Positions 1 to 8,647 of a stretch of DNA of 64,000 nucleotides are shown here, piece by piece. This stretch comes from Lapidilactobacillus luobeiensis. Its GTDB lineage: Bacteria; Bacillota; Bacilli; Lactobacillales; Lactobacillaceae. The DNA is taken from positions 91,858-155,857 of the forward strand of contig NZ_BROC01000005.1 of assembly GCF_024345205.1 (NCBI RefSeq), given 5' to 3'. The translations under genes were made by a program, and so were the position numbers. How positions within the stretch are numbered: position 1 is the stretch's first letter; the number at the start of each line of letters is the position of its first letter. The notes below the pieces were generated by a model. That model saw nothing but the letters and a program-made list of their open reading frames with translations. It was not told where the DNA came from and did not search any database.

Positions 1-350
1 TGTGAGCATTAACCTAGCTAGGATTTGGGAGGCGCACTTCGCTTCCGAAGGCCTAGCGTAGTTAAGCACAGCAGTCAGTTGTGTGCAGCACGTTTAAACC
101 CAGAGTGTGAGCCAACCCGGGTAGTGCTTGAGCATAGCCTAGCAATCGTTTTGGAAGCCGCACTTCGCTTCCGGAACAATTGCGTAGCTAAGCGGAAAGC
201 ACTGGGGCGGCGAACACGTTTCAAAAACAGAGTGCGGAACACAACGGGTTGACTGTGAGCATTAACCTAGCTAGGATTTGGGAGGCGCACTTCGCTTCCG
301 AAGACCTAGCGTAGTTAAGCACAGCAGTCAGTTGTGTGCAGCACGTTTAA
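1..350 (+). repeat. Structured tandem repeat, about 125-bp period
   Basis: Three units start near 1, 128 and 252, each opening with a TGAGCAT-like motif and CCTAGC. Units 1 and 3 are almost identical over about 100 bp, while unit 2 is diverged. Each unit carries a hairpin with a GCACTTCGC-type tip (GGAGGCG/CGCTTCC in units 1 and 3; GGAAGC/GCTTCC in unit 2), flanked by TTAAC/GTTAA in units 1 and 3 or TAGC/GCTA in unit 2. The paired changes suggest that structure is conserved. The reading frame through it has no ribosome-binding site and is not taken as coding. A fragment of the same family lies inverted at about 15,225-15,310. Confidence 0.7.
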
Positions 351-364
351 AAAGGAGTGATCCC

Positions 365-718
365 ATGTCGACCGATCCCAATTCTAGTCCCATCATTGCC
401 TACTTGGCGACCTTGTCCGGGCAGCAACAGCAACAAGCCCAAGCGCTTTATGATCTGATCAAGCCGCTATTACCAGAGGCCACTGAGAAAATCAGCTACC
501 AAATGCCGACCTTTTGGCAACGGCACAACTTGGTCCATTTCGCCGCTTTCAAAACCCACTTAGGCTTCTATCCCACCCCGGAAGCAATCGACGCTTTCAG
601 CGCGGAGACAGCGCCCTATCGCACCAGCAAGGGAACGATGCAGTTTGCCTATGACCAACCATTGCCAGCAGAACTGATCAGCAAACTCGTCTTATTTCAG
701 CTTGACCGCTTAGGTTAG
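365..718 (+). CDS. DUF1801 (YdhG-like) protein
   Basis: A 117-residue soluble protein. The segment from the PLLPEATEKISYQMPTFW stretch through HLGFYPTPEAI to the C-terminal SKLVLFQLDRLG is typical of the small DUF1801/YdhG family, whose role is poorly defined (an iron-chaperone-like fold has been proposed). I start it at 365 because AAAAAGGAGTGA lies just upstream at the right spacing. A longer in-frame start at 278 would translate the upstream DNA repeat and is rejected. The YdeI-like gene follows after 22 bp, so the two are probably co-transcribed. Family assignment is good; the function is not known. Confidence 0.8.
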   Translation: MSTDPNSSPIIAYLATLSGQQQQQAQALYDLIKPLLPEATEKISYQMPTFWQRHNLVHFAAFKTHLGFYPTPEAIDAFSAETAPYRTSKGTMQFAYDQPLPAELISKLVLFQLDRLG

Positions 719-740
719 CGTCCCATGAGGAGGTCCCGCA

Positions 741-1409
741 ATGTTTGACCCGCAGAAATTGAAATTTGACCATTATCCCCAACGTTACATCGCCAACCCG
801 CCGGCCGAATTACAGCCTGCACTTGCGCCTTGGCAGACTCAAACGACGCCGACCGCCAACACCGATCTGCGCTTGATCTTCGTCTATGACCTGCCCGCCA
901 TGAAAACAGCCATCGACCAAGTTGCCCAAGACCACCAGCTCAGCGCTACAGGTTATTTGTATCTGGCCTATCCCAAACTCGCCAGCAAAAAATATCCGGG
1001 GATCCATCGTGATGATCTCTTTCCTTTTTTGAACGTGGATGACACCACGGGCGAAGTCGGGCAAACCGGTTTGAAGTTCTCGCGAATGGTCAGTTTCGAT
1101 CAGGATTTCACCGTCGTCGGTTTAAAATGGTTGAAATCGGCGCCCCGCAGTCGTGACAGCGCCGATCAACGGGTCGCCACTTATCAAGATCAAGTCGCCA
1201 ACTTGCAAACTCGTCTGACCGCCAGTGATCCGCAAGTCGGACAGCTGTTCGCCGCCTTGACTCCCGGCTATCAGCGTGACTGGACCCGCTACGTCTATTC
1301 GCCCAAAACCACCGCCACCCAAGACAAACACCTCGCGCTTTGCCAAGACGCCCTGCGCCAAGGTTTCCGCAATCTGACCCAGTATCAGCAAGCGCGACGG
1401 CGGCAGTGA
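741..1409 (+). CDS. YdeI/OmpD-associated family protein
   Basis: A 222-residue soluble protein. The C-terminal third (FAALTPGYQRDWTRYVYSPK and the following basic helix) matches the OmdA/YdeI C-terminal domain, usually linked to stress or envelope-peptide resistance. The N-terminal part (residues about 40-130, with LIFVYDLPAMK and HRDDLFPFLNVDD) looks like a small alpha/beta domain that I cannot name. AGGAGG precedes the ATG. It forms a two-gene unit with the DUF1801 gene and ends before a strong bidirectional terminator. The family call is reasonable; no biochemical role can be given. Confidence 0.65.
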   Translation: MFDPQKLKFDHYPQRYIANPPAELQPALAPWQTQTTPTANTDLRLIFVYDLPAMKTAIDQVAQDHQLSATGYLYLAYPKLASKKYPGIHRDDLFPFLNVDDTTGEVGQTGLKFSRMVSFDQDFTVVGLKWLKSAPRSRDSADQRVATYQDQVANLQTRLTASDPQVGQLFAALTPGYQRDWTRYVYSPKTTATQDKHLALCQDALRQGFRNLTQYQQARRRQ

Positions 1410-1500
1410 ACTGGCCAGAGCACCTTGGTTTGCGTAAATGCTGGGGTCCAGTGCGGTCTATTTCTTAGTAGGCGCGATTCAGAAAAATCCAGTTTGAAAT

Positions 1501-1553
1501 AGCAAAACACCAGCGACGCAGAGCATTTTACTCCCGTCGCTGGTGTTTTTGCT
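1501..1553. terminator. Bidirectional terminator
   Basis: The arms AGCAAAACACCAGCGACG and CGTCGCTGGTGTTTTTGCT pair around a loop of about 16 nt and have T-rich tails on both strands. It lies between the convergent ydeI-like gene and metP. Confidence 0.85.
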
Positions 1554-1580
1554 TTCGTTATTGAGATTGAGCGTCTGGTT

Positions 1581-2273
1581 TTACGAATGGTCGACCTTTC
1601 GTGCCCAGAGATCGCCCAGACCTTGGACGATAAAGACGATTACGAGGATCAATAACGTACAGACCCAGATAATATCGTTTTGATAGCGCTGGTAGCCTTT
1701 GCTGATGGCAATATAGCCCAGCCCGCCCGCGCCGACCGCGCCGGCCATCGCGGTCAGGCCAATGATCGAAATGATCGTCAAGACCGACGTCCGGATCAAA
1801 TCAGGCAGGCCCTCACGAAGATAGACGCTGAAGACGATCGTCCACGGTCCGTAGCCCAGCGCTTCCGCTGACTCGATCACACCGCTATCGACTTGGACCA
1901 AGGTGTTTTGGACTTGGCGGGCGTAGAATGGCGCCGAGCCCAAGATCAGGGGCACCAACGCGCCTTTGGGGCCGATCGTCGTGTGCACCAGCAATTGGGT
2001 CAACGGAAAGGCCACTGCCAATAAAATGACAAAGGGGATCGAACGGAAAATATTGACGATCTTATCGAGAATGCTGTAAACCACCGCGTTGGCTAAAATG
2101 CCCTTCTTTTCCGTGACTACCAAGGCGATCCCCAAGATCAAACCCAAAATCCCACCGATCAAAGTCGTCCAGAAGGTCATATATAAAGTCTGACCGATCC
2201 CCAGCAAGATGCCATTATCACCCGACCAATTCTCGACCACGTTGGGCATAATTTTTGTCAAAAAATCAATCAT
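1581..2273 (-). CDS. metP: Methionine ABC transporter permease
   Basis: A 230-residue integral membrane protein, the permease of the D/L-methionine importer (MetI/MetP type). It has about five hydrophobic segments and an EAA loop ([19 protein letters not shown], residues about 135-153) that contacts the ATPase. The ATG has AGGAGGTC upstream, and the gene overlaps the 3' end of metN by 8 bp, so translation is probably coupled. Its length is normal for the family. Together with MetN and MetQ it completes a MUT-family importer. Transcription should end at the 1501-1553 hairpin. Confidence 0.92.
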   Translation of the reverse strand: MIDFLTKIMPNVVENWSGDNGILLGIGQTLYMTFWTTLIGGILGLILGIALVVTEKKGILANAVVYSILDKIVNIFRSIPFVILLAVAFPLTQLLVHTTIGPKGALVPLILGSAPFYARQVQNTLVQVDSGVIESAEALGYGPWTIVFSVYLREGLPDLIRTSVLTIISIIGLTAMAGAVGAGGLGYIAISKGYQRYQNDIIWVCTLLILVIVFIVQGLGDLWARKVDHS

Positions 2274-3345
2274 GAACGCTGACCTCCTCTGTTCCCGACT
2301 TCAAAACTTTGACAGACACGCGCTGCTCCTTCATGAAGACCAGCGCCTGTTCCGTGTGCTTCGGCGTGCCCGACAGGATCACCAACAAGTTGCCCACCGG
2401 CGTCCCTTGCAAGATCTCCAAGTTCCCGTACAAAATATTCGCGCTGACTTCAAAGCGGCGATAAAGCTCGGTGATCAGCGGTTGATCTGTGCTCTCACCT
2501 TGATAACCTAGCTGCACCAAAACCGAACCCACTTGCAGGTGCTTGATCGCCGCCTGCTGATTGACCGCCGCCAATGCCGACTCTAAATGAGTCGTCGTAT
2601 CAATAAAGTCCTTGGTCAACGGCGCTTCAGGCTGGCTAAAGATCTGCAACAGATCGCCAGTCTCCACCAAACGGCCTGCTTCCATGACCGCGACCCGATT
2701 ACAAATGCGTTTGACCGCATCCATTTCATGAGTGATCAGCACCACCGTCAGACCCAACTTCCGATTAAGATCTGCCAACAAATCCAAGATCGCCACGGTC
2801 GTTTTCGGATCTAACGCGCTGGTCGCTTCGTCCGAGATCAAAATATCCGGCCGATTCGCCAAAGCGCGGGCGATCCCCACCCGCTGCTTTTGCCCACCAG
2901 ACAGTTGCGCAGGATAGTCATCAGCCTTATCAGTCAAACCCACCAGTTCCAGCAGTTCCGCGACCCGCTTCTTGCGGTCAGCCTTACTCAAGTGCGCCTT
3001 TTTCAGAGCAAAATCAACATTATCCGCGATCGATAAAGATTGCATCAAATTGAAATGTTGAAAAATCATCCCGATCTTCCGCCGTTCGCCCCGTAACTTA
3101 CTGGCGTCTAAGCCTAATAGGTCGGTGCCATTGACTTTCACGCTGGCGTCAGCGTTGGTCGGGCGCTGGAGCAAATTGATCACGCGGATCAAGGTTGATT
3201 TGCCGGCGCCGGAATAGCCGACGACGCCATAGATGTCACCGCGGTCAACGCTGAGGTCAACGTGGTCAACGGCATGGACGTCGCGTTTGTCTTCCTTGAA
3301 CGTGACGCAGATGTTTTTCAATTCAATAATTGGTTCTGCTGCCAA
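2266..3345 (-). CDS. metN: Methionine ABC transporter ATPase with NIL domain
   Basis: A 359-residue ATPase that energises methionine import. Visible motifs are Walker [10 protein letters not shown] (residues about 41-49), signature [15 protein letters not shown], Walker [15 protein letters not shown] and H-loop VLITHEMD. The C-terminal residues from about 265 form a NIL-type regulatory domain, which in MetN binds methionine and inhibits transport. The start is TTG with GGAGG seven bases upstream. It overlaps metP. Unusually, 839 bp of mostly repeat DNA separate it from metQ. Confidence 0.93.
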   Translation of the reverse strand: MAAEPIIELKNICVTFKEDKRDVHAVDHVDLSVDRGDIYGVVGYSGAGKSTLIRVINLLQRPTNADASVKVNGTDLLGLDASKLRGERRKIGMIFQHFNLMQSLSIADNVDFALKKAHLSKADRKKRVAELLELVGLTDKADDYPAQLSGGQKQRVGIARALANRPDILISDEATSALDPKTTVAILDLLADLNRKLGLTVVLITHEMDAVKRICNRVAVMEAGRLVETGDLLQIFSQPEAPLTKDFIDTTTHLESALAAVNQQAAIKHLQVGSVLVQLGYQGESTDQPLITELYRRFEVSANILYGNLEILQGTPVGNLLVILSGTPKHTEQALVFMKEQRVSVKVLKSGTEEVSVHD

Positions 3346-3412
3346 AATGATTCCTCCTTGATACTGCTTTATGCCTTTGGTTGAACTTGCTTGAGCTACT
3401 TGAAGTTTCCTG

Positions 3413-4085
3413 AAAGTAGATTGTGCGCAGCTTGCGCTGCGCGATTCGGGGTGAGCTCGCTGTGGGCGTCACTTTGAGCTTCGCAAAACCCGCGAATCTC
3501 AAAGCTGAGCCTTGTCCTAAGCGGCAGAGCCGCCAAGGACAATTTCACGGCGATCTCACCCCGAATCGCTCCGCTCCAGCCGCTCAACGTTATAACAGTC
3601 GCTTGAGCACTCACGCCAACTGGCAAGTTATGGCCAATTGACGGAGAGCCACGCCATTGACGACCATGGCTGGTGATCACAAGCTTTAAAATGGTAACAC
3701 CAGCGCAGTTTGTTTGATGAACGAAAGCAGGGAAAGATGTCAAGCAATGCAAACTTGTACCGACCTACTAATCCAAATCCGTTGGCATTGCCGGACCACC
3801 TCAAAAGTGGACAATCGTTTGACCACCGCACTTGCAAAAGCACTTCGTCTAATCCTTCGCCTCGATTGCAGATAAGCTCAATTCTGCCTAGCAACCGCCT
3901 CAGGACGTGTGGCTCAGCGGTGAGATTATTCTTAGCGATTTATCGCTTAGAATAAGGCTCGATTTGAAGACAAGCCGCTGGGCTTGCGGATTGGCTTCAA
4001 ACGATGCCCACCGCGTTCCAGCCACGACAAACGTCCTGAGGCGGTTGCGTCCACACCAAACCCACCAACACCTGCCATCAAGCGA
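3413..4085. repeat. Dispersed structured element, copy 1 (modules A and B)
   Basis: This non-coding block fills the gap between metN and metQ. Module A has an outer stem of 15 perfect pairs (3441-3455 with 3555-3569, containing ATTCGGGGTGAG) that encloses two hairpins, CTTTGAG/CTCAAAG and TTGTCCT/AGGACAA. Module B has an 18-bp perfect outer stem (3891-3908 with 4031-4048, containing AACCGCCTCAGGACGT), a GTGGCT/AGCCAC inner stem, and hairpins TTCTTAGCGAT/ATCGCTTAGAA and TTTGAAG/CTTCAAA. Module B read in reverse complement resembles module A, so the element has long structured inverted ends. Related copies lie at 13.9, 19.0 and 22.2 kb. Confidence 0.8.
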
Positions 4086-4184
4086 ATTCCCAAGAACAGA
4101 AGCTAACGCTTCTCCAAATCGGTCCAAACGATTGCCACTAAGTCCCTTTGGCCAAATTATACCATAGCCAGCCGCGGCAGAAGT

Positions 4185-5018
4185 TTATTTATCCAGCGTC
4201 CAAACACCAAATGCAGTGCCCTTGTAAACCTTCTCGATGTTCTTCTCAGTGGCGGCCGTCCGATAAGCTTTGACGATCTTCTTGTAAGTCGCGTTATCCT
4301 TATCAGCCTTGTTTGCCACGATCACGTTGATCCATTGGTGCGAACGCTTGTTGATCTTTTCTTGGAAGATCGCGTCTTTGGTCGTCAAGCCACCGTCAGC
4401 GGCAATGTCATTATTAACAACAGCGGCTGCCACGTCGGTCAAGGCCCGGGCGGTTTGCGCGGTTTCTAGTTCGGTGATTTTGAGCTTCTTGGGATTTGAA
4501 GTAATGTCTTTGACAGTTGGTAAAGTCACGCTCTTGTCGATCTTCAGTAGTCCGGCCTGTTCCAAGATGTTCAAGGCGCGTCCTTCGTTGGTGGCGTCAT
4601 TAGGGATCGCGATGCTGTCACCGGTTTTGATTTGGCTGAGTTTGGTGATCTTCTTCGAATACAGATTCAGTGGGGCGATGTATGTCTCACCAATTGCGGT
4701 CAGCGTGGTTTTATGGGCCTTGTTCCAGCTATCCAAGAAGTTGTAGTGTTGGAACGAGTTCAAGTCGATCTGATGATCACTCAACGCTTTATTCGGTTGA
4801 TTGTAATCTGAGAATTCGACGAACTTCAATTTGATGTTTTCTTTAGCCAATTTAGTCGCGATCGGTTTCCAGATCTGTTCATCTGAACTCATGATGCCGA
4901 CTTTGACGGTGGTGACTTTCTTAGCGCTGGCTGAGCTGTCGTTGCTGCAACCATAGGCAACCAACAAAGGTACTAACGCTAACAATCCTAAGCTTAAACG
5001 TTTGATTAATTTTTTCAT
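4185..5018 (-). CDS. metQ: Methionine-binding lipoprotein
   Basis: A 277-residue NlpA/MetQ-family substrate-binding lipoprotein that delivers methionine to MetNP outside the membrane. It has a signal peptide with a basic start (MKKLIKRLS), a hydrophobic core and a lipobox ending AYGC (Cys at about 24). The mature part carries the family features VKVGIMSSDEQIWKPIA and SFQHYNFLDSWNK. GGGAGG precedes the ATG. It is the first gene of the leftward met operon and follows a probable Met T-box leader. A repeat element separates it from metN. Confidence 0.93.
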   Translation of the reverse strand: MKKLIKRLSLGLLALVPLLVAYGCSNDSSASAKKVTTVKVGIMSSDEQIWKPIATKLAKENIKLKFVEFSDYNQPNKALSDHQIDLNSFQHYNFLDSWNKAHKTTLTAIGETYIAPLNLYSKKITKLSQIKTGDSIAIPNDATNEGRALNILEQAGLLKIDKSVTLPTVKDITSNPKKLKITELETAQTARALTDVAAAVVNNDIAADGGLTTKDAIFQEKINKRSHQWINVIVANKADKDNATYKKIVKAYRTAATEKNIEKVYKGTAFGVWTLDK

Positions 5019-5182
5019 GATATTTCCTCCCGAATTGGTGGTTCATTTTGACTTTTTTTGTTAAGCGATTTTCTAACGAAGGGCAATCTTGGGGGATTGC
5101 TGCAGCGAAATCCCGACTGATTGCGGCGGCTGGTGACTTGATCATGGGTTAGACCCCTGTGGACCCAACTCTGGGTAAAATA

Positions 5183-5472
5183 AAAAGCGCCCGTTTCTAT
5201 TGCTAGAAACGAGCGCTGTCGTGTTTACCATTCTAATTTGTGCTAGCCTTACGGACTACCACCTCACTAACGTACAGGCAAATAAACTACCGATACGCGT
5301 GCACGATAATGAGTGCCAAGCCATCATCACCTCGCAAACGCTTAGTGATGCCGATCGTGGGCCATTTTCAATCAATCGCAACTACCTTACTCTCAGCAAA
5401 TGTAAGTTTTCTGTACAGTCTTGACGGATTTACTTTCCCATTCCATTCGTTATTGAAAACTGAATTAACATT
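5183..5472 (-). promoter_or_regulatory. Probable Met T-box leader with terminator
   Basis: The long leader of metQ on the minus strand. A T-box-like stretch TTAGAATGGTAAACACGA (5222-5239) is followed directly by a terminator with arms AGCGC-CGTTTCT and AGAAACG-GCGCT and a T-rich tail (5183-5217). Further upstream are AGTA and GAGAG elements of a possible Stem I, and AUG triplets that could be the specifier (for example in TGAAAATGGCC). Methionine transport genes of Lactobacillales are known to use Met T-boxes. The core motif is degenerate and I could not place the specifier loop with certainty. Confidence 0.55.
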
Positions 5473-5478
5473 GACACT

Positions 5479-5507
5479 ACAATACCTGATGGTCTTCCGG
5501 CTGTCAA
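5479..5507 (-). promoter_or_regulatory. metQ operon promoter
   Basis: On the minus strand TTGACA (5502-5507) and TATTGT (5479-5484) are separated by exactly 17 bp. Initiation near 5472 would give a leader of about 450 nt, the right size for a T-box. Confidence 0.7.
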
Positions 5508-5605
5508 GCATTTGCGTCAACTTTTTTCACTTAAATAACGGGTATATAACGGTATAACGGTGCTATAGCGGTGCTACACATTAGCGGTGTGCCGTGATAA
5601 CGCTA

Positions 5606-6565
5606 CTAGTTGACCCCTTGCGCCTGCTTGTCTAGGAGTTGGCGGTAATGTTCTTCTTCAGGCGCGTTGGCGTAGATGAAGTGACCTGGTTTGACTTCAA
5701 CAAAGGATGGCTTGTCCACACTGTAATCGTGCATCTTCGGATCATAAACCAAGAGTTTCTTCTCCCGAGCTAATTTAGGGTCGGGGATCGGCACAGCCGA
5801 CAAAAGCGCTTGGGTGTATGGGTGTAACGGATTGTTGAAAAGTTCTTCCGTTTCCGCCAATTCCAAGATCCGACCGTTACGAATAACGGCGATCCGATCA
5901 GAAATGAAGTGAACAACGGACAAGTCATGGGCGATAAAGAGATAGGTCAAGTTGCTTTCCCGCTGGAATTTCTTCAACAGGTTCAAAACTTGGGCCCGGA
6001 TCGACACGTCTAAAGCTGAGATCGGTTCATCCGCAACGACTAATTCTGGCTGCATGATCAAAGCACGAGCGATCCCGATCCGTTGCCGCTGACCACCAGA
6101 GAATTCATGGGGATAGCGGTATAAATGTTCAGGTAAGAGGCCAACTTCTTCGATGATCTGGGTCACTTTTTGCAAGCGATCTTCTTCAGAATCGAACAAG
6201 TTGAAGTTATATAACCCCTCAGAAATGATGTAGTCGATCGTTGCCCGTTCGTTCAATGATGCAGATGGATCTTGGAAGATCATTTGGATCTTGCGCGAAA
6301 CATCCTGTTCTTGATGGCGGGACAATTTCTTATTGATCTGAGTGCCATTGAAGGTGATCGTCCCGTTGCTGGTCGGGTTGATCCCCAAGACAGCGCGGCC
6401 GATCGTTGTTTTACCTGAGCCAGATTCTCCAACTAAGGAGAAAGTCTCGCCGCGATAAATATCGAAATTAACATCTTGCACAGCAACGAATTTGTTCTTG
6501 CCTTCACCGAAAGAAATCTCTAAGTCACGGAGCGACAACAACACGTCTTTTTTATTTACGGTCAT
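5606..6565 (-). CDS. oppF: Oligopeptide ABC transporter ATPase OppF
   Basis: A 319-residue ATPase, the second nucleotide-binding subunit of the Opp importer. It has Walker [10 protein letters not shown], signature [15 protein letters not shown], Walker [13 protein letters not shown] and the C-terminal [13 protein letters not shown] stretch of the oligopeptide/dipeptide C-terminal domain. I start it at 6565 ([10 protein letters not shown]) because GGAGGACGAAGAAC precedes that ATG; an upstream in-frame start would run through oppD coding sequence. It overlaps oppD by 14 bp. No clear terminator follows; the downstream 70 bp contain short AACGGT-like direct repeats. Confidence 0.93.
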   Translation of the reverse strand: MTVNKKDVLLSLRDLEISFGEGKNKFVAVQDVNFDIYRGETFSLVGESGSGKTTIGRAVLGINPTSNGTITFNGTQINKKLSRHQEQDVSRKIQMIFQDPSASLNERATIDYIISEGLYNFNLFDSEEDRLQKVTQIIEEVGLLPEHLYRYPHEFSGGQRQRIGIARALIMQPELVVADEPISALDVSIRAQVLNLLKKFQRESNLTYLFIAHDLSVVHFISDRIAVIRNGRILELAETEELFNNPLHPYTQALLSAVPIPDPKLAREKKLLVYDPKMHDYSVDKPSFVEVKPGHFIYANAPEEEHYRQLLDKQAQGVN

Positions 6566-7661
6566 GTTCTTCGTCCTCCAAATTCTCCTCAACTTTAACG
6601 TCATGATCAAGTTGATTGTCCTTGACCAAAGTTTGTTCGAACCGTTCATGCAGGTTCTGGATCAACGCTGGCTTTTCGACCCGTGGTGCCCGGGGATCGA
6701 GGAGCCAAGTTTTGGCGAAATGGGTCGGTGAAACTTGGAACATTGGTGGTTCCGCTTCGAAGTCGACCTTCATGGCGAAAGGATTACGGGGCGCGAACGC
6801 ATCCCCTTCAATATCCTTGTAAAGTGATGGTGGTGTGCCCGGGATCGAGTACAGGTCGCCGCCTTTTTGCGCCAATTGTGGCAGTGAAGATAATAAACTC
6901 CAAGTATAGGGATGCCGTGGATTATAGAAAATCTCATCGCACGTGCCGACTTCAATGATCTCGCCAGAATACATGACGGCGATCCGATCCGCGATCGAAG
7001 CGACGACACCCAAGTCATGGGTGATGAAGATCGTCGTGAACTTATACTCGCGTTGGAGTTCCTTGATCAGTTCCAAGATCTGCGCTTGGATCGTCACGTC
7101 CAACGCGGTCGTTGGTTCGTCACAGATCAAGATATTCGGATGACAAGCCAAAGCGATGGCGATCACGATCCGTTGCCGCATCCCGCCAGAATACTCAAAA
7201 GGATATTCGTCATAACGGTCCGCCGCGTTAGGGATCCCGGTCCGATCCATCAGTTCGATCGCCAATTTCTTCGCTTCGGATTTGCTTTTACCTTGGTGCT
7301 TGATAATGACTTCAGCGATCTGGGAACCAATCGTTTTGATGGGATCCAAGGAAGTCATCGGGTCCTGGAAAATCGTGGCGATTTCCTTGCCGCGGATTCC
7401 TTCCCACTGCTTATCTTTCTTTAAATCACTAAGTCGTTTGCCTTTATAATCAATCGTGCCATGGGTGATGCTCCCGTTTTGTTCCAACATTCCAGTAAAC
7501 GTCTTGGTCAAGACGGATTTACCGGAACCGGATTCGCCAACGATCGCGAAGATCTCTTGATCGTGCAATTCCAAAGAAACGTTCCGGATCGCTTTTAATT
7601 CTTTACCACGAACTTGAAACCCAACGGAAAGATCCTTGACAGTTAAAATATTTTCAGTCAT
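6552..7661 (-). CDS. oppD: Oligopeptide ABC transporter ATPase OppD
   Basis: A 369-residue ATPase subunit of the Opp importer. It has Walker [10 protein letters not shown], signature [15 protein letters not shown], Walker [13 protein letters not shown] and the Opp C-terminal domain ([14 protein letters not shown]), ending in an acidic tail. It should pair with OppF and couple to OppBC. GGAGGGAACAGC precedes the ATG, and 11 bp separate it from oppC. Length and motif order are normal. Confidence 0.94.
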   Translation of the reverse strand: MTENILTVKDLSVGFQVRGKELKAIRNVSLELHDQEIFAIVGESGSGKSVLTKTFTGMLEQNGSITHGTIDYKGKRLSDLKKDKQWEGIRGKEIATIFQDPMTSLDPIKTIGSQIAEVIIKHQGKSKSEAKKLAIELMDRTGIPNAADRYDEYPFEYSGGMRQRIVIAIALACHPNILICDEPTTALDVTIQAQILELIKELQREYKFTTIFITHDLGVVASIADRIAVMYSGEIIEVGTCDEIFYNPRHPYTWSLLSSLPQLAQKGGDLYSIPGTPPSLYKDIEGDAFAPRNPFAMKVDFEAEPPMFQVSPTHFAKTWLLDPRAPRVEKPALIQNLHERFEQTLVKDNQLDHDVKVEENLEDEEHDRK

Positions 7662-7672
7662 GCTGTTCCCTC

Positions 7673-8644
7673 CTACATATGAGTCCGTGGATCTGACGCG
7701 TCAGCTAAGTTCTGCCCAACGATATACAACGAAACGGTGATCAACGCCAAAACAAGTACTGGCAACCAGAACAAGTAAGGGTAGCTGGTCATATACGGTG
7801 AATATTGGGAAATCAAGCGGCCTAATGAAGGCACGTCAGCACTCAACCCGACGCCTAAGAAGGACAAGAACACTTCGATCGAAATGAAACTTGGCAACAA
7901 CTGCGAGACTTGCGTCACGATAACAGAGGTCAAATAAGGAAGGATATTTCTGAAGATCATCCGTCGTGTTGGGGTACCCAACGTCCGCGAAGCGATATTA
8001 TACTCGCGATCCCGCATGATCATGACCTGGACCCGAATGAAGTAGGCCGTCCCCAGCCAAGATGTTACCGTCATCGCAAAAATCAAATTCCAGAAACCAT
8101 TACCAAACGTATAAGACAAGACAATGACGATCAAAGTCATCGGCACGTTAGAGATCACATTATAGATTTCCAACATGATCCGGTCGATCTTCTTGGAAAC
8201 ACCCCAGAACGCCCCAACGATCACGCCGACTGTTGTGACGATCAATGACGCGATCACCCCAATGGAGACAGACGTCTTGGCCCCAGCCCAAACGGCATCG
8301 AACAACGATTTACCATCGGCGTCGGTCCCAAACCAATATTGAGCACTGGGCCAGTTGTAACGCGCGTTTAAATTATTCACACCGCGCACATCCATCAAAC
8401 TATAACCACTGAATAGCGGCTGGATATAAGACATCAGCAAGATCACAACCATCAAAACCAACATAAAAATCGTGACTGGGTTGGCAAAGAAGGTTTTCCA
8501 AACTGATTTCCAATAAGAATATTTCGGCGTATCGATAATTTCGGTCGCCTTTTTATCTAAACTGACCAGGACGAAATCTTCATCCTTGGCTACTGCTCTC
8601 GGCTTGACCGCCTCAGCAGCTACTGTTGCGTTTTTCTTTGCCAT
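7673..8644 (-). CDS. oppC: Oligopeptide ABC transporter permease OppC
   Basis: A 323-residue inner-membrane permease with a cytoplasmic N-terminus of about 55 residues, an OppC_N-type first membrane helix (ANPVTIFMLVLMVVILLMSY), then a five-helix transport domain. The coupling EAA-like loop is REYNIASRTLGTPTRRMIFR. It forms the translocation pore with OppB, whose gene ends four bases upstream. Confidence 0.93.
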   Translation of the reverse strand: MAKKNATVAAEAVKPRAVAKDEDFVLVSLDKKATEIIDTPKYSYWKSVWKTFFANPVTIFMLVLMVVILLMSYIQPLFSGYSLMDVRGVNNLNARYNWPSAQYWFGTDADGKSLFDAVWAGAKTSVSIGVIASLIVTTVGVIVGAFWGVSKKIDRIMLEIYNVISNVPMTLIVIVLSYTFGNGFWNLIFAMTVTSWLGTAYFIRVQVMIMRDREYNIASRTLGTPTRRMIFRNILPYLTSVIVTQVSQLLPSFISIEVFLSFLGVGLSADVPSLGRLISQYSPYMTSYPYLFWLPVLVLALITVSLYIVGQNLADASDPRTHM

Positions 8645-8647
8645 CTG

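Noticed and set aside
25..252. Open reading frame through the left tandem repeat
   Set aside because: No ribosome-binding site; the same amino acids recur in the next unit only because the DNA is repeated, and base changes follow hairpin pairing rather than codon position.
278..364. N-terminal extension of the DUF1801 gene
   Set aside because: It translates the repeat; the ATG at 365 has a proper ribosome-binding site and gives the normal family length.
3396..3955. Several overlapping ORFs on both strands within the dispersed elements (also near 14.0, 14.5, 19.5, 22.5 and 22.9 kb)
   Set aside because: Frames are not kept between copies and variation follows RNA-type base pairing.
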